A stretch of DNA of 64,000 bases from Flammeovirga agarivorans (GTDB taxonomy: Bacteria; Bacteroidota; Bacteroidia; Cytophagales; Flammeovirgaceae), in NCBI RefSeq assembly GCF_012641475.1, contig NZ_JABAIL010000003.1, forward strand, positions 124,001 through 188,000. The letters are read 5' to 3'. The number at the start of each line of letters is the position of its first letter. Positions within the stretch are counted from its first letter, which is position 1. The position numbers and the translations under genes were made by a program. Below, piece by piece: positions 27,768-37,094 of this stretch. The notes under the pieces were generated by a model. It had not been told where the DNA came from. It worked only from the letters and a program-made list of their open reading frames with translations, and searched no databases.

Positions 27768-28985
27768 ATGCATAAAGTTAAGATTGGACTCATTGGTGCT
27801 GGATACAGAGGGATAATACATCTAGAAAATTGTTTGCAAAGAGATGATGTAAACATTAAGGCTGTAGTGGAACCCAACATAGAACATCACCAGAAAATTC
27901 ATCAGTTATTTAAGAAATACAAGCAACCACTACCTACTATTTATAAAGACAGTAATGGTTATAAAGAAATGATGACTTCCATAACATTGGATGCTGTTAT
28001 TATTTCTGTGCCTTGGGATTTCTTTTTCGAGATTACGGCCTTTGTTCTCCAATTCCCTGTTTATGTAGGTATTGAAGCCGCTAGTGCTACCTCCTTAGAA
28101 CAACTTTATACATTAAAGGAAATTAAAGAGACACATGGTACGCAATGTATGTTACTTGAAAACACTTGTTTCCATAGAGATGTCATGGCGATTCAAAATA
28201 TGATTGATCAAGGACTTTTTGGAGAGTTAGTACATTGCAGAGGGGGTTATGAACATGATTTACGTTCGATTAAGTTTGATGAAAACATGAATTATGGAGA
28301 AGGTGCGAAAGGTGAAGCAAGTTGGCGAACAAACCATTCAATCACTAGAAATGGCGATTTATATCCTACCCATGGTATTGGGCCCATTGCCTCATTCCTA
28401 AAGATTAATAGAGGAAATGAGTTTGTATCTATTGTCTCTCATGCGTCGAAGTCTGTGGGTCTAAAAAGTTATGTAGCCAAACATAAAGGTGAGCACCATC
28501 CTAATGCTAAAGATAAATATATACTAGGTGATGTCATTACATCTACACTTACGACCAAAAATGGTGAAACGGTGATCCTAACACACAACACTAATGTGCC
28601 TAGGCCATATTCTCTCGGTTTTAGAGTACAAGGAACGAAAGGCATTTGGATTCAGGAACATGGCAACCACCTCCATTTGGAAGATTATACAGATCGTGAT
28701 GAATGGATGAATCAACCACATCAGATTTTCAATAAATATGATCATCCGGATTGGAAAAAATACCAATATGATGCTGCAAAAACTGCTAGACATCAAATGG
28801 ACTATTTTGTCTTAAAGGAGTTTATTGAAGCAATTAAATCACATAGGACACCAAAATATGATATCTATGATATGCTAACTTGGCTGGCCATTTCACCGTT
28901 ATCTGAGCAATCAATAAAAGAAGGAAATAGGACCATTAAGTTTCCAAACTTCAAAGAAAAAAGAACGGAGGAAGCGATTTATTAG
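27768..28985 (+). CDS. Gfo/Idh/MocA-fold protein, GH109-like (alpha-N-acetylgalactosaminidase type)
   Basis: NAD-binding protein. The dinucleotide-binding loop is GLIGAGYRG (residues 7-15), and the C-terminal alpha/beta substrate domain follows. The phrases LLENTCFHRDVMAIQNMI, GYEHDLRSIKF, RTNHSITRNGDLYPTHGIG (Y199, H202) and INRGNEF match the pattern of GH109 glycosidases, which cleave alpha-GalNAc through an NAD-dependent redox mechanism. An ordinary sugar dehydrogenase of the same fold remains possible. There is no signal peptide, so it acts in the cytosol, unlike many GH109 enzymes that are exported. The length of 405 residues fits. Confidence 0.78.
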   Translation: MHKVKIGLIGAGYRGIIHLENCLQRDDVNIKAVVEPNIEHHQKIHQLFKKYKQPLPTIYKDSNGYKEMMTSITLDAVIISVPWDFFFEITAFVLQFPVYVGIEAASATSLEQLYTLKEIKETHGTQCMLLENTCFHRDVMAIQNMIDQGLFGELVHCRGGYEHDLRSIKFDENMNYGEGAKGEASWRTNHSITRNGDLYPTHGIGPIASFLKINRGNEFVSIVSHASKSVGLKSYVAKHKGEHHPNAKDKYILGDVITSTLTTKNGETVILTHNTNVPRPYSLGFRVQGTKGIWIQEHGNHLHLEDYTDRDEWMNQPHQIFNKYDHPDWKKYQYDAAKTARHQMDYFVLKEFIEAIKSHRTPKYDIYDMLTWLAISPLSEQSIKEGNRTIKFPNFKEKRTEEAIY

Positions 28986-29299
28986 TATAGTATCAACCGG
29001 AATTATACAAGGTTTAAGCTCATCAACTCTTTTATTGTACTGTTATAAACTTTCACAATCCGGTTATTTATAATTTTTTTTTACCAACGATTGTTCTTTT
29101 TTTACTAAACCAGACTTTCGACATCGCCGTTTATTTAACTGTAACACATTAAAGCAGACAAAAGAAATTACACATCATCAGTTTAAACAATTACATTAAA
29201 ACAAAGCATTTTTAATACGAGCAGAAAAAGTCGACCTTTTGGATCGACTTTTTTTTATTGCATAAAAACAGCTCCAACCCAATGAAACTGTTCAATATA
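28986..29299. other. Convergent intergenic region with hairpins
   Basis: 314 bp between two convergent genes. Besides the hairpin at 29226-29250, AACCGGAATT (from 28995) and AATCCGGTT (from 29057) form a distant inverted repeat with one bulge. I see no gene. Confidence 0.4.
29226..29250. terminator. Bidirectional terminator between convergent genes
   Basis: AAAAGTCGACC and GGATCGACTTTT pair with a single bulge, followed on the plus strand by a T run. The A-rich 5' arm gives a T tract on the minus strand as well. It can end both the GH109-like gene and the AraC gene. Confidence 0.7.
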
Positions 29300-30145
29300 T
29301 TACGATTCTATTCTTGTTCGATAATGTGAGGGGGACACTCCAAATTGTTTCTTAAACAGTCTGGTAAAATATAATGGGTCGTTGTAACCTACTTCATATG
29401 CTACATCACTTACTGGAATTTCGGAAACCTTCAGCAATTCTTGTGCTTTTACCAACCGTTCCTGCATAATGTACTTCGAAGGCGAGATCCCATATACTTT
29501 TTGGAACTCTCTTTTAAATGTGGAAAGGCTCATATCATTTAGTTTAGCAAGCTCCTCTAAAGTTAAATTAGAGAATTTATGCAATTCAATTACCTTTTTC
29601 AGTTTAACGACTCTTGGTGAATATAGATCATGGATAAGTTCAACAACTGAACTTACATTTCTAGTTTGTACCAACAGTAAAACCAATTCTTTGATTTTAA
29701 GTTCAATAAGATCTTGATTGACCAGAGAAGGGTTATCAAAATAAAACTCTAACGAATCTATAAACCTAGCGATTACGGCATCATCTACTATATGTTTTGT
29801 ATTCGTGGGCTTATCTCTTTTCTCAATAAGTTTGGGTAGTTCGTGAATGTAGAGTTTCTTTAATACTTCTGGATATAAATGCACCGCGATTACTTCAACA
29901 TTTCCAGAGTTTTGTTTACCTAAAAACTCAAGAAAGTAAGTATCACATTTTAACAAGACAGCTTCTTTTTTCTTGATGTCCATTTTTTCATTTGCAGAAT
30001 GTAAAGTGATATCTGCATCTTTCATGTATAGAAAACACCCTTCATCCTGAAAAACCCGTTCTTTAGTAAACGGGACCTCAATTTGAATTTTTTCTATTAA
30101 TGGCTTTCCATCATATTCAAAAACCTGTGTTGTAATTGCTTCCAT
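29300..30145 (-). CDS. AraC-family transcriptional regulator, ExsA-like layout
   Basis: N-terminal beta-rich sensing domain (EAVLLKCDTYFLEFLG, VEVIAVHLYPEVLKKLY) and a C-terminal AraC DNA-binding domain (LTLEELAKLNDMSLSTFKRE, then SDVAYEVGYNDPLYFTRL, FKKQFGVSPSHYR). At 281 residues it has the usual length. No signal peptide. It is followed upstream by the AhpD-like gene on the same strand, with a terminator between them, so it is probably transcribed separately. Confidence 0.88.
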   Translation of the reverse strand: MEAITTQVFEYDGKPLIEKIQIEVPFTKERVFQDEGCFLYMKDADITLHSANEKMDIKKKEAVLLKCDTYFLEFLGKQNSGNVEVIAVHLYPEVLKKLYIHELPKLIEKRDKPTNTKHIVDDAVIARFIDSLEFYFDNPSLVNQDLIELKIKELVLLLVQTRNVSSVVELIHDLYSPRVVKLKKVIELHKFSNLTLEELAKLNDMSLSTFKREFQKVYGISPSKYIMQERLVKAQELLKVSEIPVSDVAYEVGYNDPLYFTRLFKKQFGVSPSHYRTRIES

Positions 30146-30182
30146 TAGATTAAAGTTATGGAATAATATGAGTTATTGAAAA

Positions 30183-30217
30183 AATCCTTCTACATCAAAT
30201 ATTAATGCAGAAGGATT
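30183..30217 (-). terminator. Terminator after the AhpD-like gene
   Basis: AATCCTTCTACAT and ATGCAGAAGGATT form a 13-bp stem with one wobble pair. On the minus strand it runs into TTTTT. It starts 12 bp past the stop. Confidence 0.8.
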
Positions 30218-30228
30218 GATTGAAGAGA

Positions 30229-30789
30229 TTAGACAGTAGCTTCTTTTTCCCATTTAAAGGATTGGAAGTTCTTATCTAATGGTGTTTGTGATACATGATT
30301 GGTATAATTACTAATTGTTTTTTGTGCTAAACCTAAAATCACATCCAATACATTTCTATGTGTGTACCCTGCAGCATAGAAGCTATTTAAATCTTCATCT
30401 GATACAAAACCACGTTTTCTGATCATCTGTAAAGTAAATGTTCTTAGCGCTTCAAGTTTTTCAGACTGTAAAGGAGTTTCGTTTCTTAACGCCTCAGTGA
30501 TTGCACTATCTATGTTCATTGCATTTGCAATTGCAGTATGAGCAGGAACACAATAATGACATTCGTTTTCAACATTAATCGTTTGCCATACTACAGTAAG
30601 TTCCTCTGAATTAAACGATGAGTTTGTAAATAATTCATGTAGCTCATCATATGCTTTTGCCAACTGAGGAGATTCTACTAATGTCCCGATTAAGTTGGGT
30701 ACAAAACCGAAAGCTTTTTGCTTTTCTTCCAAGATTGATTTTGCTTCTTGGTCTACAGTGTCGAAAGTGTGTACTTTAAAATTTCTCAT
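30229..30789 (-). CDS. Carboxymuconolactone decarboxylase/AhpD-family protein
   Basis: Small alkylhydroperoxidase-like protein. I start it at the ATG at 30789 (MRNFKVHTFDTVDQEAK), giving 186 residues. The upstream TTG extension would include the promoter box at 30840-30847. The CxxC redox pair with its histidine is ECHYCVPAHTA (C77, C80, H84). Family members reduce peroxides or decarboxylate, and many are uncharacterised; the exact role here is not fixed. The frame fits the uncharacterised peroxidase-related subgroup (KAFGFVPNLIGTLVESP near the N-terminus). It is divergent from the decarboxylase gene at 31066. Confidence 0.88.
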   Translation of the reverse strand: MRNFKVHTFDTVDQEAKSILEEKQKAFGFVPNLIGTLVESPQLAKAYDELHELFTNSSFNSEELTVVWQTINVENECHYCVPAHTAIANAMNIDSAITEALRNETPLQSEKLEALRTFTLQMIRKRGFVSDEDLNSFYAAGYTHRNVLDVILGLAQKTISNYTNHVSQTPLDKNFQSFKWEKEATV

Positions 30790-30839
30790 GGTAATAGGTT
30801 GATTTAAATTTGAATAACTATTTCGTTTTGTTGTTGTAA

Positions 30840-30847
30840 CAAATGTA
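30840..30847 (-). promoter_or_regulatory. -7 box candidate for the AhpD-like gene
   Basis: TACATTTG on the minus strand matches TAnnTTTG, 51 bp upstream of the ATG at 30789. No TTG is found at the normal -33 distance. Confidence 0.4.
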
Positions 30848-31065
30848 GCAGAGTTCAATTCGTTTAAAATGGACTATTAGGTCAAGAATATGGACAAGTC
30901 AAAAAAACACCCCAAGACTATTAAAAAGGGTGATTCATAGTGTCAGTCTTTTTTACAACAACCTCAGCTTTTCATACAAAAGATTACTTTTTAAATCCCC
31001 CACCTTTGTATTGTTCGATAGGAACAACAAATCAAAATCTATTCAACCTTTAAAAAATTATTATT

Positions 31066-32748
31066 ATGACTATTTCAGAATACGTACTAGTTAGATTAAA
31101 TGAATTAAATGTAAACCACTTATTTGGTATCCCTGGCGATTATGACTTACCTTTTTTTGATGAGATGATTGATAAGAAGACAGGCGTTAAACATATTAAT
31201 AGCAGAAACGAATTAAATGCAACGTATGCTGCTGATGGATATGCAAAATTAAATGGATTTGGTGCTGCTGCAGTTACATTTGGAGTTGGATCCTTAAGTA
31301 CAACAAATGCCCTTGCAGGTGCTTATGCAGACAATACTCCTATAGTAGTTATATGTGGTGCTCCAAATAGAAATACTTCTAAAACATTAGGACGAAAGCA
31401 GCTCCACCATTTAATTGATCAGGACTTAGATACTTCACTTAAAGTGATGTCAAATTTTACTGTTGGTTCAATTCGCCTAGAAAATTCTGAAACGGCTGCA
31501 GAAGAAATTGATCAGCTTCTTTTAAAATCTTATTTCCAAAAGAAACCCGTTTACCTTGAAATCCCTTATGATTTACAAAAAGCGGAAGTTGCAGCTCCAG
31601 ACAAACCATTAGACCTTAATAAAAATATATCGAACCCTCAAATGCTATCGGAAGCTGTAGAAGCTATCAAGAAAGAAATTGAGAAGGCTAAAAGCATATC
31701 TAGCTTGGTTGGGCCTGTGTTGGATCGTAATCAGCAGATTTTAAATGCAGATAAAATCATTAGACATCTTAATGCCTGTGTAGGTACCGTTTTTACTGGA
31801 AAAATCTCTCACTTTGAAGACCACCCAAATAGTGTGGGCTTATATCAGGGAAAAGTATCCGAAGAATATACTTATAAAATGATAGAAGGGGCTGACCTAG
31901 TAATTACCTTCGGAAACCCGTATACTGAATTTGATAGTGGTGTTTTTACTGATGATATCGGTACTAACCAAGCTTCTATTCATATCCAAAATGATCATGT
32001 TATCATTAATGATGAATTTTATATGGGTGTATATCTTAAAGACATTTTGCCAATTCTTGCCGAAGAAGTACAATCGTTAGCCCCAAAATCATTATCTATA
32101 GATCCTACTCAACGAAAATTTTCCTTCGAATTAAAAGATCAGTTTACACCAACAGACAATGCCATTACTATTGATCGTTTGTTTGTGCAATTTGCCAATT
32201 TCATGGAATCAGGAGATACCCTATATGGTGATACTGGCGGATATATTAATTTGTCACAAGCTGAATTCAAGAAAGACATTAGTATCATGGGTTGTGGTAA
32301 CTGGGGTTCTTTAGGTGCCGGATTTGGCATGAGTGTAGGTGGATCTTTTGCCGCTTCAGAAAGAAAAACGGGTAAAGTAGTTTCTATTACAGGAGATGGA
32401 GCCTTCTTAATGTCGGCTCAAGATTTATCTACTCTTATTGAGCATAAACAGGATATCACACTTATAATTTTAGATAATAGTGGATATGGAGCAGAGCGTC
32501 AAATTTATCCAGGTAAAGAACGTAGTTACAATGATTTCTTACCATGGAACTATGAAAAACTTGCCCCTGCTTTGGGAGGTGTAGAAGGTGTAACTTGCCA
32601 CAGTTATGTTGCCAATACCGAAAAAGATATCGATAAAATCTTCACTGAAGTTATTGAGAATAAAGGTGTCAATGTTGTGAGAATAATGATTGATCCTTGG
32701 GATAGTGCTTCTTTCAATGTGAGATTTAGTGAAGCATTAAGACATTAA
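31066..32748 (+). CDS. Thiamine-diphosphate 2-oxo-acid decarboxylase (pyruvate/indolepyruvate decarboxylase type)
   Basis: Cytosolic enzyme that decarboxylates a 2-oxo acid to an aldehyde. The cofactor-activating glutamate is E49 in INSRNELNATYAADGYAK. The paired active-site histidines are H114-H115 (GRKQLHHLIDQD), which are diagnostic for the decarboxylase branch rather than acetolactate synthase. The diphosphate-binding motif starts at G443-D444-G445 and runs to LDNSGYG. At 560 residues it is full length. Substrate choice (pyruvate, indolepyruvate, phenylpyruvate or branched-chain oxo acid) cannot be read with confidence. It is divergent from the AhpD-like gene. Confidence 0.92.
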   Translation: MTISEYVLVRLNELNVNHLFGIPGDYDLPFFDEMIDKKTGVKHINSRNELNATYAADGYAKLNGFGAAAVTFGVGSLSTTNALAGAYADNTPIVVICGAPNRNTSKTLGRKQLHHLIDQDLDTSLKVMSNFTVGSIRLENSETAAEEIDQLLLKSYFQKKPVYLEIPYDLQKAEVAAPDKPLDLNKNISNPQMLSEAVEAIKKEIEKAKSISSLVGPVLDRNQQILNADKIIRHLNACVGTVFTGKISHFEDHPNSVGLYQGKVSEEYTYKMIEGADLVITFGNPYTEFDSGVFTDDIGTNQASIHIQNDHVIINDEFYMGVYLKDILPILAEEVQSLAPKSLSIDPTQRKFSFELKDQFTPTDNAITIDRLFVQFANFMESGDTLYGDTGGYINLSQAEFKKDISIMGCGNWGSLGAGFGMSVGGSFAASERKTGKVVSITGDGAFLMSAQDLSTLIEHKQDITLIILDNSGYGAERQIYPGKERSYNDFLPWNYEKLAPALGGVEGVTCHSYVANTEKDIDKIFTEVIENKGVNVVRIMIDPWDSASFNVRFSEALRH

Positions 32749-32783
32749 AATACATGAGATAATTTGATTAAAATTGATGATCG

Positions 32784-32816
32784 AAAAGGACACTCTAAAT
32801 GGAGTGTCCCTTTTTT
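32784..32816. terminator. Bidirectional terminator between convergent genes
   Basis: GGACACTC and GAGTGTCC form a perfect 8-bp stem with A run before and T run after. It lies 36 bp after the decarboxylase stop and 15 bp from the stop of the opposing lipoprotein gene. Confidence 0.88.
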
Positions 32817-32830
32817 ATATCTATCACAAA

Positions 32831-34396
32831 TTAATTTCTCTGTAATACTATTTCCCCTGGCTGCCAAGTTTTATTGAACCATGGGTTTAATGGCCCATAT
32901 AAACGAAGGATTGTAAACCAGCCTTTACCCGGTACTGTCTGTATCCAATTGGATTCATGGCCTTTTGGAGAGTTAGGCCCAAAATACAAAGTATAAGATC
33001 CATCTGTATTTTTTTGTAATGGATTCCTTTGGCTATTTATACTTGGAAATCTCTGACCTGTTTGTAATTCCGATCTTGTCTGTGGATCATATACACATAC
33101 CGACCAGAAGTTTTTGGCAGGTACATCTTTTGGAAGATGTAAAGTATAGTTTTTACCTCCATCAAAATAATGATCATCACTATCCTTGCTTGCAATAGCA
33201 TATTGTGATCCTATACCTTCCAATTTCCATGTCATAGCAGGAGTGTTTACTGTCGCCATGTAAAAGAATCGAGATCGGGCATCAAGGTTTCTTCCTCCCT
33301 TGCCTTCATCTTTCAACCATTGATAATTTCCACCAATAAAACCCGACTCCCAATTAGATTCAGTATATATTTTAGCTTCCTTATCTCTTGGATTAAAAGC
33401 TAATGCTCTTGCTGTCCCATTGGCTACTTTTACAGCATCTGTCAAAATTGCCTTTTTATGAGCATCCGGTTGGAACAGTTTCCCTTTTTCAATTCCAATA
33501 CTTGAGAAAATACCTCTTAATTCAGGGTCAATAAGCGATATTGGTTCTCTTTGAATCACAGCATTTAATTCTTCATAGAAATGAAAATCATTTGCATGAA
33601 TGGTATTAAACGTTTTAGAAGACATATCGATAAACTCCATTTTGGGAGCTGTTTCTTTCTTTTTATATGGATAAACTTTTAATCCGTTTCTAAATAGTTG
33701 GGATGAATAATTTGGTTTTTGATCAACAAGAAAACCTCTAAGGATTACCCAGTTTATATAACTTTTAGAGGTTGCGACATAATATCCATGGTCAGGAACA
33801 TTCCCTTTATAATCTGGAGGAAGAATTAGATATTTTCCTCCTTTCCCTCTATCGGGACCTGGTAATCCCATATCAATGACATATCTAAAGAAAGCATCGT
33901 TTACTGTGGCAGGACCACAACCTTTTGGCACTTCAATCACCATGGGTCCATCTTGCTTTAAATCTAAAAATACGGAAGCATAAACAGTACTTGTATTTCC
34001 TGTTAAGAAGAAAGCATTTGATCCCATTAATTGATCAAAAATGCCGACTTTATTATAATTATCAGCACCCATACTCACTACTCCTCTTCTAAATGACTCC
34101 AATGAAGCAGCAGGTATTCCATTTAAAAAGGTTTCAATTCCCCTTAAATGATCCAGGTTATCATATAGTTTTTGAGTGGTTTCCTCTGTGGGCATTCCAT
34201 CAAAATAGTTTAGTTCACCAATACTTGTAGTGACTTTATTGGGGGTTAATATATCATGTGGAACTGAAGTATTATACTTAGCAGCAATATCTTCAAACTC
34301 CTTTTCCCTTTTAACTGAAGTTTCCTTTTTTGTATCACAACCTATGAATAATTGGGATGCGATTAATGATGAGATAATAATAAATTTACGTTGCAT
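32831..34396 (-). CDS. DUF1254/DUF1214-domain lipoprotein
   Basis: The signal peptide ends in lipobox FIGC (Cys 20). The first half is a DUF1254 domain (DGPMVIEVPKGCGPATVNDA, MGLPGPDRGKGGKYLILPP, SYINWVILRGFLV). The second half is a DUF1214 domain (FWSVCVYDPQTRSELQTG, SYTLYFGPNSPKG, WFTILRLYGPL). The paired architecture is widespread in proteobacteria and Bacteroidota, and its function is not established. The length of 521 residues is normal. It is probably anchored in the periplasm or outer membrane. No functional partner is obvious nearby. Confidence 0.9.
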   Translation of the reverse strand: MQRKFIIISSLIASQLFIGCDTKKETSVKREKEFEDIAAKYNTSVPHDILTPNKVTTSIGELNYFDGMPTEETTQKLYDNLDHLRGIETFLNGIPAASLESFRRGVVSMGADNYNKVGIFDQLMGSNAFFLTGNTSTVYASVFLDLKQDGPMVIEVPKGCGPATVNDAFFRYVIDMGLPGPDRGKGGKYLILPPDYKGNVPDHGYYVATSKSYINWVILRGFLVDQKPNYSSQLFRNGLKVYPYKKKETAPKMEFIDMSSKTFNTIHANDFHFYEELNAVIQREPISLIDPELRGIFSSIGIEKGKLFQPDAHKKAILTDAVKVANGTARALAFNPRDKEAKIYTESNWESGFIGGNYQWLKDEGKGGRNLDARSRFFYMATVNTPAMTWKLEGIGSQYAIASKDSDDHYFDGGKNYTLHLPKDVPAKNFWSVCVYDPQTRSELQTGQRFPSINSQRNPLQKNTDGSYTLYFGPNSPKGHESNWIQTVPGKGWFTILRLYGPLNPWFNKTWQPGEIVLQRN

Positions 34397-34505
34397 AACT
34401 TTGTATTTGATTTGATTTATTCAACGGTAGTTATGCATCGTTTTTTTATATATTCATCTGAAAAAATAACATATTTCTATGAATGATCTTTTTATCAATA
34501 CTACT

Positions 34506-35435
34506 CTATCTTTGCTTTTTTTGATACTCTTTTGGGGTAAGACCAAATGTTTTTTTGAAAGCCATAGTAAAATGACTGCTGCTTGAAAACTCTAAATCCA
34601 TAGCTATCATAGCGTTGGTTTTATCTCCTTTCAATAAAAGTCTCTGGGCCTCCTCAAGCTTTATTTTTAATATATATTGATAGATAGACACCCCAAATGT
34701 TTTAGTGAAATTATAGCTTAGGTGACTTTTGCTTATTCCGCACTCCTTAGATAGTAGATCGATATTTACGCCTATTCCATTTTTAGTATCGATCATCTGT
34801 CTTGCCTGAAAAACACCTTTAATATTTAAAGTAAGATCGCCTTCCTTTTTCACTTCAGCTTTCTTACTGATTTGTTCCAATAATAAGTGGAATAAGTAAG
34901 AACCGCAGGAGTAGATCAATTCTTTATAAAAAGGCGATTGTTGGATTTCTAATATACGATAATACGTTCCTTTCATTACCTGATTCATTTCTTCAAAAAC
35001 AAGAAATGATGTAGACTCCGGAAATATCTCTTTCAGTGATGGTACTCTATCTACTAATTGCTGGAAATAGGATTTCTGTACTCTAAAATTCAATAAGCGA
35101 ATACTTTTATTGACGGGAAGCTTCCATTGAATTTCTCGCTTATCATTAGTCATCAAAGCTCCCTCTTTCAAGCAGATTTCTTCATCGGACTCAAAGAGAA
35201 TTGATGATGTATCTGCAAACATAATAGTGATAAATTGCTCATCATCAGCAAAGGTTAAAGTACTGTTCGCTACCTCTTTTTTTAAAGACATATATGTTCT
35301 AAAAAGCTGCAATCGCTCAGTAAGTAAAAAGCCTTCAACTTTCCCCTCACCAATTTCATTGTCGAAAATGAAGGTATTATCTATTACTCTTCCATTAAAA
35401 TTTGTATTCCACTGTTCTAGAATATCCTGTATCAT
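34506..35435 (-). CDS. AraC-family transcriptional regulator
   Basis: The C-terminal ~100 residues contain the two helix-turn-helix units (IDLLSKECGISKSHLSYNF and NAMIAMDLEFSSSSHFTMAF, then FKKTFGLTPKEYQKK). The N-terminal ~200 residues are an unassigned sensing domain. There is no signal peptide. It follows the MATE exporter after only 10 bp, so the two form an operon and it probably regulates export. Confidence 0.88.
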   Translation of the reverse strand: MIQDILEQWNTNFNGRVIDNTFIFDNEIGEGKVEGFLLTERLQLFRTYMSLKKEVANSTLTFADDEQFITIMFADTSSILFESDEEICLKEGALMTNDKREIQWKLPVNKSIRLLNFRVQKSYFQQLVDRVPSLKEIFPESTSFLVFEEMNQVMKGTYYRILEIQQSPFYKELIYSCGSYLFHLLLEQISKKAEVKKEGDLTLNIKGVFQARQMIDTKNGIGVNIDLLSKECGISKSHLSYNFTKTFGVSIYQYILKIKLEEAQRLLLKGDKTNAMIAMDLEFSSSSHFTMAFKKTFGLTPKEYQKKQR

Positions 35436-35445
35436 TGTACTATGA

Positions 35446-36798
35446 TTAGCTTACGGTTACTTCACTTTTTAGAAGTTTGTTCGTCAAATAGAAATAAGCA
35501 ACAGTGAGAAATAGAGCTCTTAGAAAAACACTAATACCTATTGCATACCAAACTCCATCTACACCCATTCCCATATTGTTGGCTAAGAAAAATGCCAATG
35601 GGACTCGAATTACGGTCATAGAAGTATTGATCACTGCCGGGTACTTTGTTCGACCCAACCCATTGATAATCCCTGTAGTTACCATCTCTACACACATAGA
35701 TACCTGAGCTACACCAAGTACTTCTAGATAATCTGCTCCTATTAATATAGTATTTCTTTCACTCACAAAGACTCCCATTAACTCTTCATCAAAATGATAA
35801 AAAAGAAGGCCTGTAACGACACCTAAAAGTAATGAAATTATCATGGCATAGAAGTACCCTTTTTTAATACGATCAAATTTCTTTGCCCCATAATTTTGTC
35901 CTGTAAATGACAACATTGCTGAGGATAAACCAGAAATACACATAAATGTGATGGCTTCTAGCTGGTTTCCTATTTTTTGAGCTGCGATAGCATCACTTCC
36001 CCAATCTGAAATAATTTTTGTGATGGCGATTCCTACAACTGTAAAGATGATTCTTTCCAATGAAGTGGGTAACCCTACTTTGATCAATTCATTAATACGA
36101 ATAAACCGGAAACCCCACTGGGTTAATCCTCCGAAAAAAGTTCTAAAGGATTTTCTAAGAAACAGTGCAAAAGCAATAAACTGAGCAATACCTGTGGCCC
36201 AAGCAGCCCCTGCGACTCCCCAACCAAAAGTGAAGATAAATATTGGGTCCAATACCAAATTGATCACTACGCCAATAGAAAAGTAGAGAAAAGGCTTTTT
36301 GGCATCCCCTCTTGAATTACTGATTTGAGTCAATAATAACGTCCCTAAAGAAAAGATGAGAAAGATCGACATCCAGCTCAAATAAACATACGCACTATCA
36401 ATGACTACCTGTTTTTTGAAATTGAAGAAGCCAATGATTTCATCAAAATAAACTTGGAGAATTATACCCATTAAGATAATGATCAGCATTAATGCCTTAA
36501 CAGAATCTCTACTATATTCTTTAGCTTTTTTGTTTTTATTTTCTCCAATAGCTTGAGAAACAAGAACCCCAGAACTTACTAAAAAGATCGATGCAAAAGC
36601 CCACACTAATTGTAGGAAGATTGTACTTGTACCTACTCCTGCAACGGCATCACTACCCAACTTTCCTATCCAAACGATGTCCACAACATTTGTAGCCGTT
36701 TGCATAAACATGGCACCAATAATAGGAACTGAAAGTGCAAGAATTCGCTTTAATACAGGACCATCCGTAAGGTCTTTACTATTTGTTTTACTTTTCAA
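35446..36798 (-). CDS. MATE-family multidrug/organic cation exporter
   Basis: Inner-membrane exporter with twelve hydrophobic spans. The N-terminal block (LKRILALSVPIIGAMFMQTA, VVDIVWIGKLGSDAVAGVG) and the repeated half starting INELIKVGLPTSLERIIF are family hallmarks. The first codon is TTG at 36798. The next in-frame ATG would fall inside the first helix, so TTG is the likely start. The length of 450 residues is normal. The substrate is unknown. It is co-transcribed with an AraC regulator. Confidence 0.9.
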   Translation of the reverse strand: MKSKTNSKDLTDGPVLKRILALSVPIIGAMFMQTATNVVDIVWIGKLGSDAVAGVGTSTIFLQLVWAFASIFLVSSGVLVSQAIGENKNKKAKEYSRDSVKALMLIIILMGIILQVYFDEIIGFFNFKKQVVIDSAYVYLSWMSIFLIFSLGTLLLTQISNSRGDAKKPFLYFSIGVVINLVLDPIFIFTFGWGVAGAAWATGIAQFIAFALFLRKSFRTFFGGLTQWGFRFIRINELIKVGLPTSLERIIFTVVGIAITKIISDWGSDAIAAQKIGNQLEAITFMCISGLSSAMLSFTGQNYGAKKFDRIKKGYFYAMIISLLLGVVTGLLFYHFDEELMGVFVSERNTILIGADYLEVLGVAQVSMCVEMVTTGIINGLGRTKYPAVINTSMTVIRVPLAFFLANNMGMGVDGVWYAIGISVFLRALFLTVAYFYLTNKLLKSEVTVS

Positions 36799-37094
36799 GT
36801 GATTGGGTTTAATCTGTTGATCGAAATGAGCTTTTAACTATGTTCAGTTTGCAACATATTAAATATAACTATATGTCATTGATAAAAATAATTAATCTGG
36901 AGTTTAATACAGGGTATTATTGATATACTAAACTTTTGAATTGGAAGGATACAACATCATAAAGATCTGACTAGTAACTTTTTGTAAGATCATGAAATAT
37001 TTTTTTGTAAAAAAAATGTGTGAGATTAGGTACAAACTTATTTCCGCTCTCTTATATGAATAGAAAGCGTATTTTTTTACATACTCATAAATTA

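Noticed and set aside
30790-30858. 23-residue N-terminal extension of the AhpD-like protein
   Set aside because: Starts at TTG and contains a TAnnTTTG box; the ATG at 30789 fits the family better.
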